Below, in pieces: positions 32,478 to 41,545 of a stretch of 64,000 bases of DNA. How positions within the stretch are numbered: the stretch's first letter is position 1; each line of letters begins with the position of its first letter. The position numbers and the translations under genes were made by a program. The notes beneath the pieces were generated by a model. It saw only the letters and a list, made by a program, of their open reading frames with translations, did not search any database and was not told where the DNA came from. Origin of the DNA: Devosia sp. (GTDB lineage: Bacteria > Pseudomonadota > Alphaproteobacteria > Rhizobiales > Devosiaceae); contig JADJPS010000017.1 of the NCBI GenBank assembly GCA_016713105.1, positions 124,001 through 188,000 of the forward strand, read 5' to 3'.

Positions 32478-33742
32478 CAGGCTGCTGACCTTATCGGCTC
32501 GCCGACGAGGCCGGTGGGCGAGGTACCGGTGATACGGGCGGCCACGAGTTCGCCCTGCTTGTGCCCCGGAACGGTCACCGTGATGAACTGCTCCTGACGG
32601 CCGATGCCCTCCTGTTCGACGAGGACGTTCTCGACGGCACCGACGCGGGAATGGGCGAGCTTTGCGAACTGGCTTTCGCCCAGCGCCCTGAGGGCGGCGG
32701 CCCGACGGCGGGCCACGGCCCGGTCGACCTGCGGCATGCGCGCTGCGGGGGTGCCTGGCCGCGGCGAATAGGGAAACACGTGCAGATAGGTGAGATCAGC
32801 CTCGCCGACAAAGCGCAGCGTGTTTTCGAACATCGCCTCGTCCTCGGTGGGAAAGCCGGCGATGATATCGGCGCCGAAGACGATCTCGGGCCGGATCGAC
32901 CGGAACCTTTCGACCACGGCCAGCGCCTCGCTGCGGCTGTGCCGGCGCTTCATGCGCTTCAGGATCAGGTCGTCGCCCGACTGCAGCGAGAGGTGGAGGT
33001 GCGGCATCAGCCGGTGGTCGGAGGCCATGGCGTCGTAGAAGGGTGCATCGGCCTCGATCGAATCGATCGACGAGATCCGCAGCCGCGGCAGGTCGGGAAC
33101 GTGACGCAGGATCTGCTGGACGAGCTTGCCCAGGCTCGGGGTGCCGGGGAGATCGGGACCATAGGAGGTGATGTCGACCCCGGTCAGCACCACCTCGCGA
33201 TAGCCGTTGCCGACGAGGCGCCGGATCTGCTCGACCACGAGCCCCATCGGCACCGAACGCGACGGCCCGCGACCGAACGGAATGATGCAGAAGGTGCAGC
33301 GGTGATCGCAGCCGTTCTGCACCTGGACGAAAGCGCGGGACCGGCCGTCGAGGCCGTCGATCAGGTGCGCGGCGGTCTCGCGCACGCTCATGATGTCGTT
33401 GACCTGCACCTTGTCGTTGAGCGGGGTGCCGAAGGCGATGGGCGCGTAGCTCTCGGCCTTCAGCTTGTCGGCATTGCCGATGACCAGATCGACCTCGGCC
33501 ATGTCGCCGAAGGAGCGCGCCTCGGTCTGCGCGGCGCAGCCGGTAACGATGATGGCGCGGCCCGGATGATCGCGGCGCGCCTTCCGGATCTGCTGCCGGG
33601 CCTGGCGCACCGCCTCGGCCGTCACCGCGCAGGTGTTGACGATCAGGGCGTCGCCGAGTCCGGCCTTCTCCGCCTCGGCCTTCATCACTTCCGATTCATA
33701 GGCGTTGAGGCGGCAGCCGAAGGTCAGCGTTTCGATGGCCAT
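32477..33742 (-). CDS. mtaB: tRNA t6A37 methylthiotransferase MtaB
   Basis: 421 residues. Radical-SAM methylthiotransferase that converts t6A37 to ms2t6A in tRNA. The N-terminal [4Fe-4S] cysteines are in FGCRLN, NTCAVT and GCAAQ. The radical-SAM motif is CDHRCTFC. A TRAM domain closes the protein (VLVEQEGIGRQEQFITVTVPGHKQGELV). It shares one base with the dapF stop upstream and with the ftsY start downstream. Confidence 0.94.
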   Translation of the reverse strand: MAIETLTFGCRLNAYESEVMKAEAEKAGLGDALIVNTCAVTAEAVRQARQQIRKARRDHPGRAIIVTGCAAQTEARSFGDMAEVDLVIGNADKLKAESYAPIAFGTPLNDKVQVNDIMSVRETAAHLIDGLDGRSRAFVQVQNGCDHRCTFCIIPFGRGPSRSVPMGLVVEQIRRLVGNGYREVVLTGVDITSYGPDLPGTPSLGKLVQQILRHVPDLPRLRISSIDSIEADAPFYDAMASDHRLMPHLHLSLQSGDDLILKRMKRRHSRSEALAVVERFRSIRPEIVFGADIIAGFPTEDEAMFENTLRFVGEADLTYLHVFPYSPRPGTPAARMPQVDRAVARRRAAALRALGESQFAKLAHSRVGAVENVLVEQEGIGRQEQFITVTVPGHKQGELVAARITGTSPTGLVGEPIRSAA

Positions 33743-34617
33743 CAGGCAAGCTCCCGCTCACGCGACCAGCTGCCGGTGAAGGGATCGAAGCGGCCGGCGA
33801 ATTCGCGCTCGGCCGGGCCGGTCAGCAGCACATGGTCGTCCGCCCGCCATTCGATGACGAGGTCGCCGCCCGGCAGCGTCACCGTGGCCTTGCGTCCGGT
33901 TCGGCCGGTGCAGGCGCCATTGACCAGCGCGGCGCAGGCGGCGGTGCCGCAGGCGCGGGTGAGCCCGGCGCCGCGCTCCCAGGTCCTCAGGATGAGGTGA
34001 TCGGGCGCCACCACCAGGGCCAGCGATATATTGGCGCGCTCGGGAAAGATCGGGTGGTTCTCGAGCAGCGGCCCGAAGCGGTCGAGCGCGTAGTTCCACA
34101 CATCGTCCTCGACCCAGAACGTCGCGTGCGGATTGCCCATCGAGACGACCGACGGGGTGTGCAGCACCGGATCGTCGATCGGCCCGATCTGCAGCTCGAT
34201 CCCCGTCGTGTCGTGGAATTCCTCGGCGAGCGGGATCTCGTCCCAGCCGAAGCGCGGCCTACCCATGTCGACGGTGATCGACCCATCGGCAAGCTCGTCG
34301 CCAGTCAGGATGCCGGCGAGGGTTTCAAACACGAAGCTCTTGTTGCCGGTTTCGGCGGCAAGCGCCTGCACGACGCAGCGCATGCCGTTGCCGCAGGCCT
34401 GGGCCAGCGAGCCATCGGAATTGATGATCTCGACATAATGGGCGGTGCCGGGCGTGCGCGGATCGTGGATCGCCATGATCTGGTCGAAGCGCGTCGCCGG
34501 ATCGGCATTGAGCGCGATGGCAGCGGCCGGGGTGACGCGATCGGCACGGCCGCGCATGTCGGCAACGATGATCTCGTTGCCGAGCCCGTTCATCTTGAGG
34601 AATGGGGCACTGGACAT
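33742..34617 (-). CDS. dapF: Diaminopimelate epimerase
   Basis: 291 residues. Interconverts LL- and meso-diaminopimelate for lysine and peptidoglycan synthesis. The two catalytic cysteines are Cys75 in ACGNGMRC and the later one in TRACGTAACAA. FLKMNGLGNEIIVAD starts the protein and SMGNPHATFWVED is the substrate loop. First gene of a four-gene minus-strand operon and divergent from the chemotaxis transducer at 34766. Confidence 0.95.
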   Translation of the reverse strand: MSSAPFLKMNGLGNEIIVADMRGRADRVTPAAAIALNADPATRFDQIMAIHDPRTPGTAHYVEIINSDGSLAQACGNGMRCVVQALAAETGNKSFVFETLAGILTGDELADGSITVDMGRPRFGWDEIPLAEEFHDTTGIELQIGPIDDPVLHTPSVVSMGNPHATFWVEDDVWNYALDRFGPLLENHPIFPERANISLALVVAPDHLILRTWERGAGLTRACGTAACAALVNGACTGRTGRKATVTLPGGDLVIEWRADDHVLLTGPAEREFAGRFDPFTGSWSRERELA

Positions 34618-34765
34618 GCGGCTGACCCTGCGGCCGGAATTTGGGCTCTATATGGCGGATGCGAACGGGAATTGCCAGCCTTGCGGCCCCGGGACATCGG
34701 CTGGACATAGTAAAGCCTTCCTTAGCGATCCGTCGGGTAGGCTTGCGCAAAGGGAGAATCCGACA

Positions 34766-36205
34766 ATGCCTGACGCTGCTGTCCGTCGCATGGCGGATCC
34801 GAAGGTCGACCGAGGCGATACCGACCTGGGAGAGATCGCTGCCCGGATCGGCGGGCTGGGGGTCGAGATCGCCGACCTCAGTGGCCTCGTCGGCGATCTT
34901 GCCGCCATTGGCGCGACCCAGGCCAAGGCGGCCGGCGCGGCGATGAGCGCGGCGCGCTCGATGCGGGCGACCTCGACCTCGCTCAGCGCCTCGATGCAGC
35001 ATGCCCGCGATGCCGCCGCCCATACCCGAGAAGTGCTGAGCCAGAGCGCCGGCGAGATCGGCAGCGTGGTCGAGCGCACCGCCTCCACGCTGAAGACCCT
35101 GTCGGACGGCGCGGTCGACATCCGCACCTCCCTGGGCAGCGTCGAAGCCACGCTGCGGAACGTGCAGGCCGCCAGCTCTGCGATCCAGAAGGTGGCGCAG
35201 GAGACCAAGCTCCTCGCGCTCAACGCCAGCGTCGAGGCGGCACGGGCCGGCGATGCCGGCCGCGGGTTCGCGGTGATCGCGGTGGCCGTCAAGGATCTCG
35301 CCGACCAGGTGCGGAACTTCTCGGCCCAGAACCAAGCCAACCTGGTGGAGCTGACCGAGACGCTCACCTCGCTGTTGCGCGTCGCCACCACCAATGCCGA
35401 TGCCGCACATGCCGCGATGGACGAGGCGCAGGCGGCCGGCCGTACCAGCGACACGCTGCACCGGCTGGTCGAGTCTGCAGGCGGACTTGCCGACGACATC
35501 GATGCGATGACCCAGCCGGTCGAACGCACCATCGACGCAGTCGCCGGCATGCAGACCGAACTCGAACAACTGGTCGACACCGTCGGCGACGCGCAGGCCA
35601 AGCTCGGGACGGCTGCCAAGCGCAGCGAGTCGATCCTCGAGATTTCCGAGGACAGCCTGCGGCTCGTGGCCGAAAGCGGCGTCGAGACACCAGACACGCC
35701 GATCATCGCGTTGTGCCGGGACAAGGCCGCCATCGTGGGGGCGCTGTTCGAGCGGGCGATCACCGACGGCCAGCTGACGATGGCGCAACTGTTCGACGAG
35801 CACTATCGGCCGGTGCCGGGCTCCGATCCGGCCCAGGTAACGACAGAATGCCTCGCCTTCACCGACCGCTATCTGCCGGCCATCCAGGAACCGGTACTCG
35901 GCTTCGACAGGCGAATCACCTTCTGCGCCGCGGTCGACCGCAACGGCTACCTGCCGACGCACAACCTGGTCTATTCCAAGCCGCAGGGCGACGATCCGGT
36001 CTGGAACGCCGCCAACTGCCGCAACCATCGCATCTTCAACGACCGCACCGGGCTCGCGGCCGGGCGCAACACCAGGCCGTTCCTGCTACAGACCTACCGC
36101 CGCGACATGGGCGGCGGCGTGTTCGCGCTGATGAAGGACTGCTCGGCCCCGATCTTCGTCAGGGGCCGGCACTGGGGCGGCCTGCGGATCGCCTTCAAGG
36201 TCTAG
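34766..36205 (+). CDS. Soluble methyl-accepting chemotaxis protein
   Basis: 479 residues from the ATG at 34766-34768 after GGGAGAATCC. No membrane segments. The long helical signalling hairpin includes the conserved tip ETKLLALNASVEAARAGDAGRGFAVIAVAVKDLADQ (about 150-185). The C-terminal 170 residues form a separate domain ending VWNAANCRNHRIFNDRTGLAAGRN and MGGGVFALMKDCSAPIFVRGRHWGG. I recognise this as a conserved tail of alphaproteobacterial MCPs, probably the sensory part. The order of signalling before sensing is unusual relative to classic transducers. Signal is unknown. Confidence 0.88.
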   Translation: MPDAAVRRMADPKVDRGDTDLGEIAARIGGLGVEIADLSGLVGDLAAIGATQAKAAGAAMSAARSMRATSTSLSASMQHARDAAAHTREVLSQSAGEIGSVVERTASTLKTLSDGAVDIRTSLGSVEATLRNVQAASSAIQKVAQETKLLALNASVEAARAGDAGRGFAVIAVAVKDLADQVRNFSAQNQANLVELTETLTSLLRVATTNADAAHAAMDEAQAAGRTSDTLHRLVESAGGLADDIDAMTQPVERTIDAVAGMQTELEQLVDTVGDAQAKLGTAAKRSESILEISEDSLRLVAESGVETPDTPIIALCRDKAAIVGALFERAITDGQLTMAQLFDEHYRPVPGSDPAQVTTECLAFTDRYLPAIQEPVLGFDRRITFCAAVDRNGYLPTHNLVYSKPQGDDPVWNAANCRNHRIFNDRTGLAAGRNTRPFLLQTYRRDMGGGVFALMKDCSAPIFVRGRHWGGLRIAFKV

Positions 36206-36760
36206 CGACGTCCGGCTCCGCAGCCGCGCGGGCAGCGAGCTGGGCCAGCAGCGGACCGAGCTCGGCCGGTGGCGCCCGCTCGATGCGGCGGTATTCCCGG
36301 CCATCGACGGTACGCTCGAGCATCCTGGCATCGACCATGGCGCGGCGGATCAGCGCGTGGTCGCCGAAGCCGTGCCAGGACCTGATCAGCGCACTGACCT
36401 GCCGCTCGGTGAACACCTCGCCGCGCGCGATGCGCGACCAGAACACCCATTGGCAAAGCGTCTGCAGCGCGAGCCGCGACGGCCAGCTCAGCAGCACGCC
36501 GGCCGCATCGAAGTAGCGGGCGGCCTTCTCGACCTGGCCGAGATCGGCGCGGGGGCCAGGCTCGGCGGCCGCCCGGAGCCGATCGGCGGTCTCGGCATCG
36601 GCCCTGAGGTGCTGGTAGTTGGCAAAGCCGGCGGCCTTGGCGATCAGATTGAGCAGCTCGACATGGGACGGCACGCCCTCACGGACGGCCAGCCCTGGCG
36701 GAGCGCCTTGGCGAAGGGCGAGAGGTCGGCGACCTCAAGCGGAATGGCAGTTCGGGACAT
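36195..36760 (-). pseudogene. DUF2087 protein with a -1 frameshift near the N-terminus
   Basis: The ATG at 36758-36760 opens a frame reading MSRTAIPLEVADLSPFAKAL, the usual DUF2087 start, which soon hits a stop. The bulk of the protein (VPSHVELLNLIAKAAGFANYQHLRA to the end at 36195) is in a different frame. One base missing near 36693-36695 (a CCC run) separates them; 566 bases is one short of 189 codons. DUF2087 proteins are small, probably nucleic-acid-binding regulators. It overlaps the MCP 3' end by 11 bases. Confidence 0.68.
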
Positions 36761-36961
36761 GGCTCATCCTCGGTTGGTGCCGATCCGAAACGGACATCGC
36801 GGTCGCCGGCTTGCGAGATGGCACGCAGGACAAGTGCTGGCTCGAAGGATAGTCGCAGGTCTAGCTCCCCGAAATGGGGCGGCGACGCCTGGGTGAACTG
36901 CGGACCCATGACGCGGGTGTAGCGCAGCGGCGCCCCCGGCGACAAGACCATCGATACCTGT

Positions 36962-36975
36962 TGCATACGTATGCA
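36962..36975. promoter_or_regulatory. Palindromic operator candidate upstream of the alcohol dehydrogenase gene
   Basis: A perfect 14-bp palindrome TGCATACGTATGCA, 50 bases before the dehydrogenase ATG. Its length and AT-centred symmetry fit a GntR- or TetR-type repressor site. No regulator gene is adjacent. Confidence 0.55.
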
Positions 36976-37025
36976 CTCTCGTGAGAACTATGACCGGCGG
37001 TTCGTCTCGCCACGGGAGTCGTGAC

Positions 37026-38126
37026 ATGAAAGCTGCCGTCCTTCGGGCCTTCGACAGGCCGCTCGCCATCGAGGACATCGCCATCGCCGATCCGCGCGAT
37101 CGCGAAGTTCTGGTCCGCATCATGGCCACCGGGGTCTGCGCCAGCGATCTGTCCACCATCCGCGGCAAGACCGCCTCCGAACTGCCGCTGGTGCCGGGCC
37201 ACGAGGCCTCCGGCATCGTCGAGCGGGTCGGGGCGGGCGTCTCGCGGGTGAAACGCGGCGACCGGGTGGTGCTGAGCTGGGCCCCCAATTGCGGCCACTG
37301 CTTCTACTGCCAGGAAAGCCATCCGACGCTGTGCGATACCTATGGCGGCGCGGCCATGAGCGGGGGACTGTGGGACCGCACCAGCCGGCTGGGCCCGGCC
37401 GAGGCGCCGCTCAAGCACTATTCCTGCGTCTCCTCCTTTGCCGAACTGGCCGTGGTGCCCGAGACCGGATGCATCCCGATCCCCGATGACGTGCCGTTCG
37501 CGGTGGCGGCGCTGGTCGGCTGCGCGGTGACGACCGGGTTCGGCGCCGTGACCAATGACGCGACGGTGCGACCGGGAGACCGCGTCGCGGTGGTCGGCGT
37601 CGGCGGCGTCGGCATCAATGCCATCGCGGCAGCCCGGCTGGCGGGAGCCGAGGTCATCTGCGCCATCGACGTCAACCCGGCCAAGCGCGAGGTGGCGCTC
37701 GTGCACGGCGCCACCCACTTCGTCAACGCCGCCGACGCGGACTGCCGCGAGCAGGTGCGCCAGCTCAGCCACGGCCGCGGCGCCGACGGCACCATCGAAT
37801 GCACCGGCCGCCCCGCGGCGATGACGCTGGCCTACGACATCACGCGGCCTGCCGGCACGGTGGTGATCGTCGGCATCGCGCCCGTCGGCGCGCAGTTCGC
37901 CATCCCCGCGATCGGCCTTCCCGGCTCCAAGAAGCACATCGTCGGCTCGATCTATGGCGGCGGCGTGCCCGAGCGCGATATCGGCCGCATTCTCTCGCTC
38001 TATCGGCAGGGGCGGCTCGATCTCGACCGGCAGATCGGCCGGCGCATCACCCTCGCCGAGGTCAACGAGGCCCTCCGGGAGCTGGAAGCGGGCGTCCTCG
38101 CCCGCACCATCATCGCCTTCGACTGA
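37026..38126 (+). CDS. Zinc-dependent alcohol dehydrogenase (MDR superfamily, class III-like)
   Basis: 366 residues from the ATG at 37026-37028 after GGGAG. Catalytic-zinc ligands are the Cys of GVCASDLS and the His-Glu of GHEASG. Structural zinc cysteines are in CGHCFYCQESHPTLC. The Rossmann loop VVGVGGVGINAIAAA (about 193-207) binds NAD(P). The later part, with KKHIVGSIYGGGVPERDI, resembles the class III/glutathione-formaldehyde-type branch. Substrate is not predictable. A palindromic operator upstream suggests inducible expression. Confidence 0.88.
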   Translation: MKAAVLRAFDRPLAIEDIAIADPRDREVLVRIMATGVCASDLSTIRGKTASELPLVPGHEASGIVERVGAGVSRVKRGDRVVLSWAPNCGHCFYCQESHPTLCDTYGGAAMSGGLWDRTSRLGPAEAPLKHYSCVSSFAELAVVPETGCIPIPDDVPFAVAALVGCAVTTGFGAVTNDATVRPGDRVAVVGVGGVGINAIAAARLAGAEVICAIDVNPAKREVALVHGATHFVNAADADCREQVRQLSHGRGADGTIECTGRPAAMTLAYDITRPAGTVVIVGIAPVGAQFAIPAIGLPGSKKHIVGSIYGGGVPERDIGRILSLYRQGRLDLDRQIGRRITLAEVNEALRELEAGVLARTIIAFD

Positions 38127-38292
38127 CCGGCGGCAGGCCGGCTCCTCCTCGGTCGCTGCCGATACGCCAGCGGTAGGGCGTGGCGGCGCCTGGGTGACCC
38201 GCAGACGCGGGGCGACGCTCACTTGCGTGCGCAAGCGGCGGCTTGGGGGAATGGCGCAGGTGCGCTATATCTGGCGCAGCAAGGAGATTGCC

Positions 38293-38520
38293 ATGGCCAT
38301 CACCGTGGAACTGGATCGCGACACCGACCAGCGGCTCGCCGATCTGGCGGCGCGCACCGGCAGGAGCAAGGCCGAGCACGCGGCGGAGATACTCAAGTTC
38401 GGGATTGAGGATGTCGAAGACTACTACCGGGCCGACGATGTATGGCAGCGCGTCCAGCGCGGCGAGGAGAAGGTCTGCAGCTCCGACGAGTTGAGGCGCG
38501 AACTTGGCTTGGAAGATTGA
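38293..38520 (+). CDS. RelB/RHH-type antitoxin
   Basis: 75 residues from the ATG at 38293-38295, preceded by AAGGAG. ITVELDRDTDQRLADLAARTGRSKAEHAAEILKFGIEDVEDYY is a ribbon-helix-helix DNA-binding module, followed by an acidic C-terminus that would wrap the toxin. It overlaps the RelE-like gene by 17 bases. It would neutralise the toxin and repress its own operon, as known for the family. Confidence 0.8.
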   Translation: MAITVELDRDTDQRLADLAARTGRSKAEHAAEILKFGIEDVEDYYRADDVWQRVQRGEEKVCSSDELRRELGLED

Positions 38521-38770
38521 GTATGCCGACGCGGCCAGCCGGGTCATTCGCAAGCTCGATCGGCAACAGGCCAGACGGATCCTCGACTACATGGACCACC
38601 GGGTTGCGGCAGCGGATGATCCAAGGCAGCTTGGTGCCGCAATGGTCGGCGACCGGGCGGGGCAGTGGCGTTACCGTATCGGCGACTACCGAGTGATCTG
38701 CCAGCTGATCGATGACCGTCTGGTGGTCCTTGTGATTGATGTCGGCCATCGACGCGACGTCTATCGCTGA
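38504..38770 (+). CDS. RelE/ParE-superfamily toxin
   Basis: 88 residues from a TTG at 38504-38506 inside the antitoxin's last codons. IEYADAASRVIRKLDRQQARRILDYM and GQWRYRIGDYRVICQLIDDRLVVLVIDVGHRRDVYR match the RelE fold, including the basic/aromatic C-terminal pair (H..R..VY). RelE members cleave mRNA on ribosomes, while ParE relatives poison gyrase; RelE is the better match. It lies between the alcohol dehydrogenase gene and ffh. Confidence 0.82.
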   Translation: MAWKIEYADAASRVIRKLDRQQARRILDYMDHRVAAADDPRQLGAAMVGDRAGQWRYRIGDYRVICQLIDDRLVVLVIDVGHRRDVYR

Positions 38771-38780
38771 TACCCTTTCC

Positions 38781-38809
38781 TTGACTCCACCCCATTCCTC
38801 CTCTATTCC
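38781..38809 (+). promoter_or_regulatory. Candidate promoter upstream of ffh
   Basis: TTGACT (38781-38786) and TATTCC (38804-38809) are separated by 17 bases. The -35 is good, the -10 only fair. Two hairpins follow in the 166-base leader, one of them (38887-38915) followed by GGTTTGGCGTTT. Confidence 0.35.
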
Positions 38810-38975
38810 CCGCGCCAATCCATCAGGTTCGAACGCCTGACGGCCGACCGGGACCCGTAAAGGTATAAAGAGATCCCGGAGGCTCACACCCGACAGCGCG
38901 ATGCGCCCTCGGGTGGGTTTGGCGTTTGCGCTGATGGACCCTACATCCCGTATCTCGCGGGATAAGGACGGACCG

Positions 38976-40586
38976 ATGTTTGAATCACTCAGCGACCGGC
39001 TTGGGAAAATCTTCGATGGACTGCGCGGGCGCGGGGCGCTCGGGGACAAGGACGTCGACGAGGCGCTGCGCGAGGTGCGGCGGGCCCTGCTCGAGGCCGA
39101 CGTTTCCCTTGAAGTCGTGAAGGCCTTTGTCGAGCAGGTGCGCGAGCGCGCCGTCGGCGTCGAGGTCACCCGCTCGGTGACACCGGGCCAGCAGGTGGTC
39201 AAGATCGTCCATGACGAGCTGGTCAAGGTGCTGGGCGAGACGCAGGTCCCGATCGATTTCAACACCACCCCGCCGATGACCATGCTGATGGTCGGTCTGC
39301 AGGGCGCCGGCAAGACCACGCTGTCGGCCAAGCTCGCCAAGCGCATGACCGAGCGGCAGGGCAAGAAGGTGCTGATGGCCTCGCTCGATGACCGCCGTCC
39401 GGCGGCCAAGGAGCAATTGCGCGTCCTCGGCGAGCAGGTCGGCGTTGCGACGCTGCCCATCCAGCAGGACGAGAAGCCCGTCGACATCGCCCGCCGCGCC
39501 CAGCGCGAGGCAAGGCTGGGCGGCTATGACGTGCTGATCCTCGATACCGCCGGCCGCACCCATGTCGACGAGGAGCTGATGGCGGAGACGGCGGCGGTGA
39601 AGGCCGCGACTGACCCGCACGAGATCCTGCTCGTCGCCGATGCGCTCACCGGCCAGGACGCGGTGAACCTCGCGCGCTCGTTCGATGCGCGTGTCGACAT
39701 CTCCGGCATCGTGCTCACCCGTGTCGACGGCGACGGCCGCGGCGGCGCGGCGCTGTCGATGCGGGCGGCCACCGGCAAGCCGATCAAGCTGCTCGGCACC
39801 GGCGAGAAGATGGATGCGCTCGAGGATTTCCATCCTTCGCGCATCGCCGACCGCATCCTCGGCATGGGCGACATCGTCAGCCTCGTCGAGAAGGCGGCGC
39901 AGAACGTTTCGGCCGAGGACGCGGCCAAGATGGCGAAGAAGCTCAAGAAGGGCAGCTTCGACCTCGAGGACCTGCGGGCCCAGCTCACGCAGATGAAGAA
40001 GATGGGCGGCATGGGCGCCCTGATGGGCATGATGCCCGGCATGGGCCAGATGAAGAAGGCCATGGCCGGGGTGAACCTCGACGACAAGGTGTTCGACCGG
40101 CAGATCGCCGTGATCAACTCGATGACCAAGGCGGAGCGGGCCAACCCGGACCTGCTGAACGCGAAGCGGCGCATCCGCATCGCCAACGGTTCGGGCACCA
40201 AGGTCGAGGACGTCAACAAGCTGATGAAACAGCACCGCCAGATGGCGGACATGATGAAGAAGGTATCGAAGGGCGGCATGGGCTCGCTCGCCGGCATGTT
40301 CGGCGGCAAGCTGGGCGGCATGATGCCGGGGCTGGGCAACATGCCCGACCCCGCCAGGATGGACCCGGCCGAGATCGAGCGGCTGGCGCGGCAGATGGGC
40401 ATCGATCCCGCCTCGCTCCCGGCCCCCGGCGGGGCTGCTCCCGCGCCCAAGGCGCTCTCCGACAAGCTGCCGAGCGATGTCGGCAAGCTGCTCAATTCCG
40501 GCCCGGGACTGCCCGGGCTCGGGAGCGCGTCGCGCTTCCCAGGCCTGCCCGGCCTCGGCGGCGGCTTCGTGCCCAAGAAGAAATAA
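38976..40586 (+). CDS. ffh: Signal recognition particle GTPase Ffh
   Basis: 536 residues from the ATG at 38976-38978. Binds signal peptides and 4.5S RNA to target membrane proteins. The N domain is followed by G1 GLQGAGKTTLSAKLAKRM, SLDDRRPAAKEQL, DTAGRTHVDEELM and LTRVDGDGRGGAALS. The methionine-rich M domain spans about 325-440. A Gly/Pro/Leu-rich tail of about 70 residues makes the protein longer than E. coli Ffh (453), as is common in this order. It is followed by rpsP 32 bases later. Confidence 0.96.
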   Translation: MFESLSDRLGKIFDGLRGRGALGDKDVDEALREVRRALLEADVSLEVVKAFVEQVRERAVGVEVTRSVTPGQQVVKIVHDELVKVLGETQVPIDFNTTPPMTMLMVGLQGAGKTTLSAKLAKRMTERQGKKVLMASLDDRRPAAKEQLRVLGEQVGVATLPIQQDEKPVDIARRAQREARLGGYDVLILDTAGRTHVDEELMAETAAVKAATDPHEILLVADALTGQDAVNLARSFDARVDISGIVLTRVDGDGRGGAALSMRAATGKPIKLLGTGEKMDALEDFHPSRIADRILGMGDIVSLVEKAAQNVSAEDAAKMAKKLKKGSFDLEDLRAQLTQMKKMGGMGALMGMMPGMGQMKKAMAGVNLDDKVFDRQIAVINSMTKAERANPDLLNAKRRIRIANGSGTKVEDVNKLMKQHRQMADMMKKVSKGGMGSLAGMFGGKLGGMMPGLGNMPDPARMDPAEIERLARQMGIDPASLPAPGGAAPAPKALSDKLPSDVGKLLNSGPGLPGLGSASRFPGLPGLGGGFVPKKK

Positions 40587-40618
40587 CCGATCAGAACCGA
40601 CAGACCGAAGGAACCAAG

Positions 40619-40999
40619 ATGTCGCTGAAACTCCGCCTCGCCCGCGCCGGCACCAAGAAGCGCCCCTATTATCATGTCGTCGTCTCCGACGCCCGGTCGC
40701 CCCGCGACGGCCGCTTCATCGAGAGGATCGGCACCTACGATCCGATGCTCGCGGACCGGGAGAAGCGCGTGTCGCTGGTGGCGGAGCGCGTCTCGCACTG
40801 GCTCAGCGTCGGTGCGCAGCCGACCGACCGCGTGGCGCGGTTCTTCGATGCGGCCGGGCTGATGAAGCGCGCCCCGCGCAACAACCCCGAGCGCGCCGTT
40901 CCCGGCACCAAGGCCACCGAGCGTGCTGCCGAAAAGGCCAAGAAGGCCGCCGACGCCGAGGCCGCCAGCAACGCGCCGGCCGAAGCCGCAGCCGAGTAA
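40619..40999 (+). CDS. rpsP: 30S ribosomal protein S16
   Basis: 126 residues. MSLKLRLARAGTKKRPYYHVVVSDARSPRDGRFIERIGTYDPM is the typical start. The S16 core ends near residue 80; a 45-residue Ala/Lys/Glu-rich extension follows, as in many Alphaproteobacteria. AAGGAACC provides the ribosome site. Part of ffh-rpsP-rimM-trmD. Confidence 0.96.
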   Translation: MSLKLRLARAGTKKRPYYHVVVSDARSPRDGRFIERIGTYDPMLADREKRVSLVAERVSHWLSVGAQPTDRVARFFDAAGLMKRAPRNNPERAVPGTKATERAAEKAKKAADAEAASNAPAEAAAE

Positions 41000-41002
41000 G
41001 CC

Positions 41003-41545
41003 GTGGCCCCGGCGGTCGACGGCGACAGGCAGATCCTCGTCGGCCGCATCGGTGCGGCCCACGGGATCAAGGGCGAGGTGCGCATCCAGTCCTTCACCGA
41101 GGACCCGTTGGCGCTTGCCTCATACGGACCGCTCTCGACCAACCGGCCGGGACTGACCATCGTCATCCTCGCGGCGCGCACCAACACCAACGTGCTGGTG
41201 GCGCGACTCGCGGGGGTGAGTGATCGTACCGCTGCCGAACGGCTCAACGGCCTCGAACTCTATGTCGCCCGCTCGGTGCTGCCGCCGCCCGACGAGGACG
41301 ATTTCTATCACGCCGACCTGATCGGGCTGAAGGCCCGTCTCGCCGACGGCACCGAGATCGGCGAGGTGCTGGCCGTCCCCAACTACGGCGCCGGAGACCT
41401 GATCGAGGTGCGTGATCCGCACTCGGGCGATACCTACCTCTATCCGTTCAGCCGCGCCGTGGTGCCGGAGATCCGGATTGCCGAGGGCTACCTGACGATC
41501 GTCCCGCCGATCGAGGCGGAGCCGGGCGAAGAAGAGCCGGATTGA
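41003..41545 (+). CDS. rimM: 16S rRNA processing protein RimM
   Basis: 180 residues from a GTG at 41003-41005, three bases past rpsP. Assists maturation of the 30S head. VGRIGAAHGIKGEVRIQSFTEDP is the family start. The PRC-barrel half contains DLIGLKARLADGTEIGEVLAVPNYGAGDLIEV and PFSRAVVPEI. An acidic tail closes the protein. Its stop overlaps trmD (TTGA). Confidence 0.94.
   Translation: MAPAVDGDRQILVGRIGAAHGIKGEVRIQSFTEDPLALASYGPLSTNRPGLTIVILAARTNTNVLVARLAGVSDRTAAERLNGLELYVARSVLPPPDEDDFYHADLIGLKARLADGTEIGEVLAVPNYGAGDLIEVRDPHSGDTYLYPFSRAVVPEIRIAEGYLTIVPPIEAEPGEEEPD

Noticed and set aside
38800..38975. 4.5S (SRP) RNA next to ffh
   Set aside because: The conserved GGAA-tetraloop/asymmetric loop region of SRP RNA is absent.
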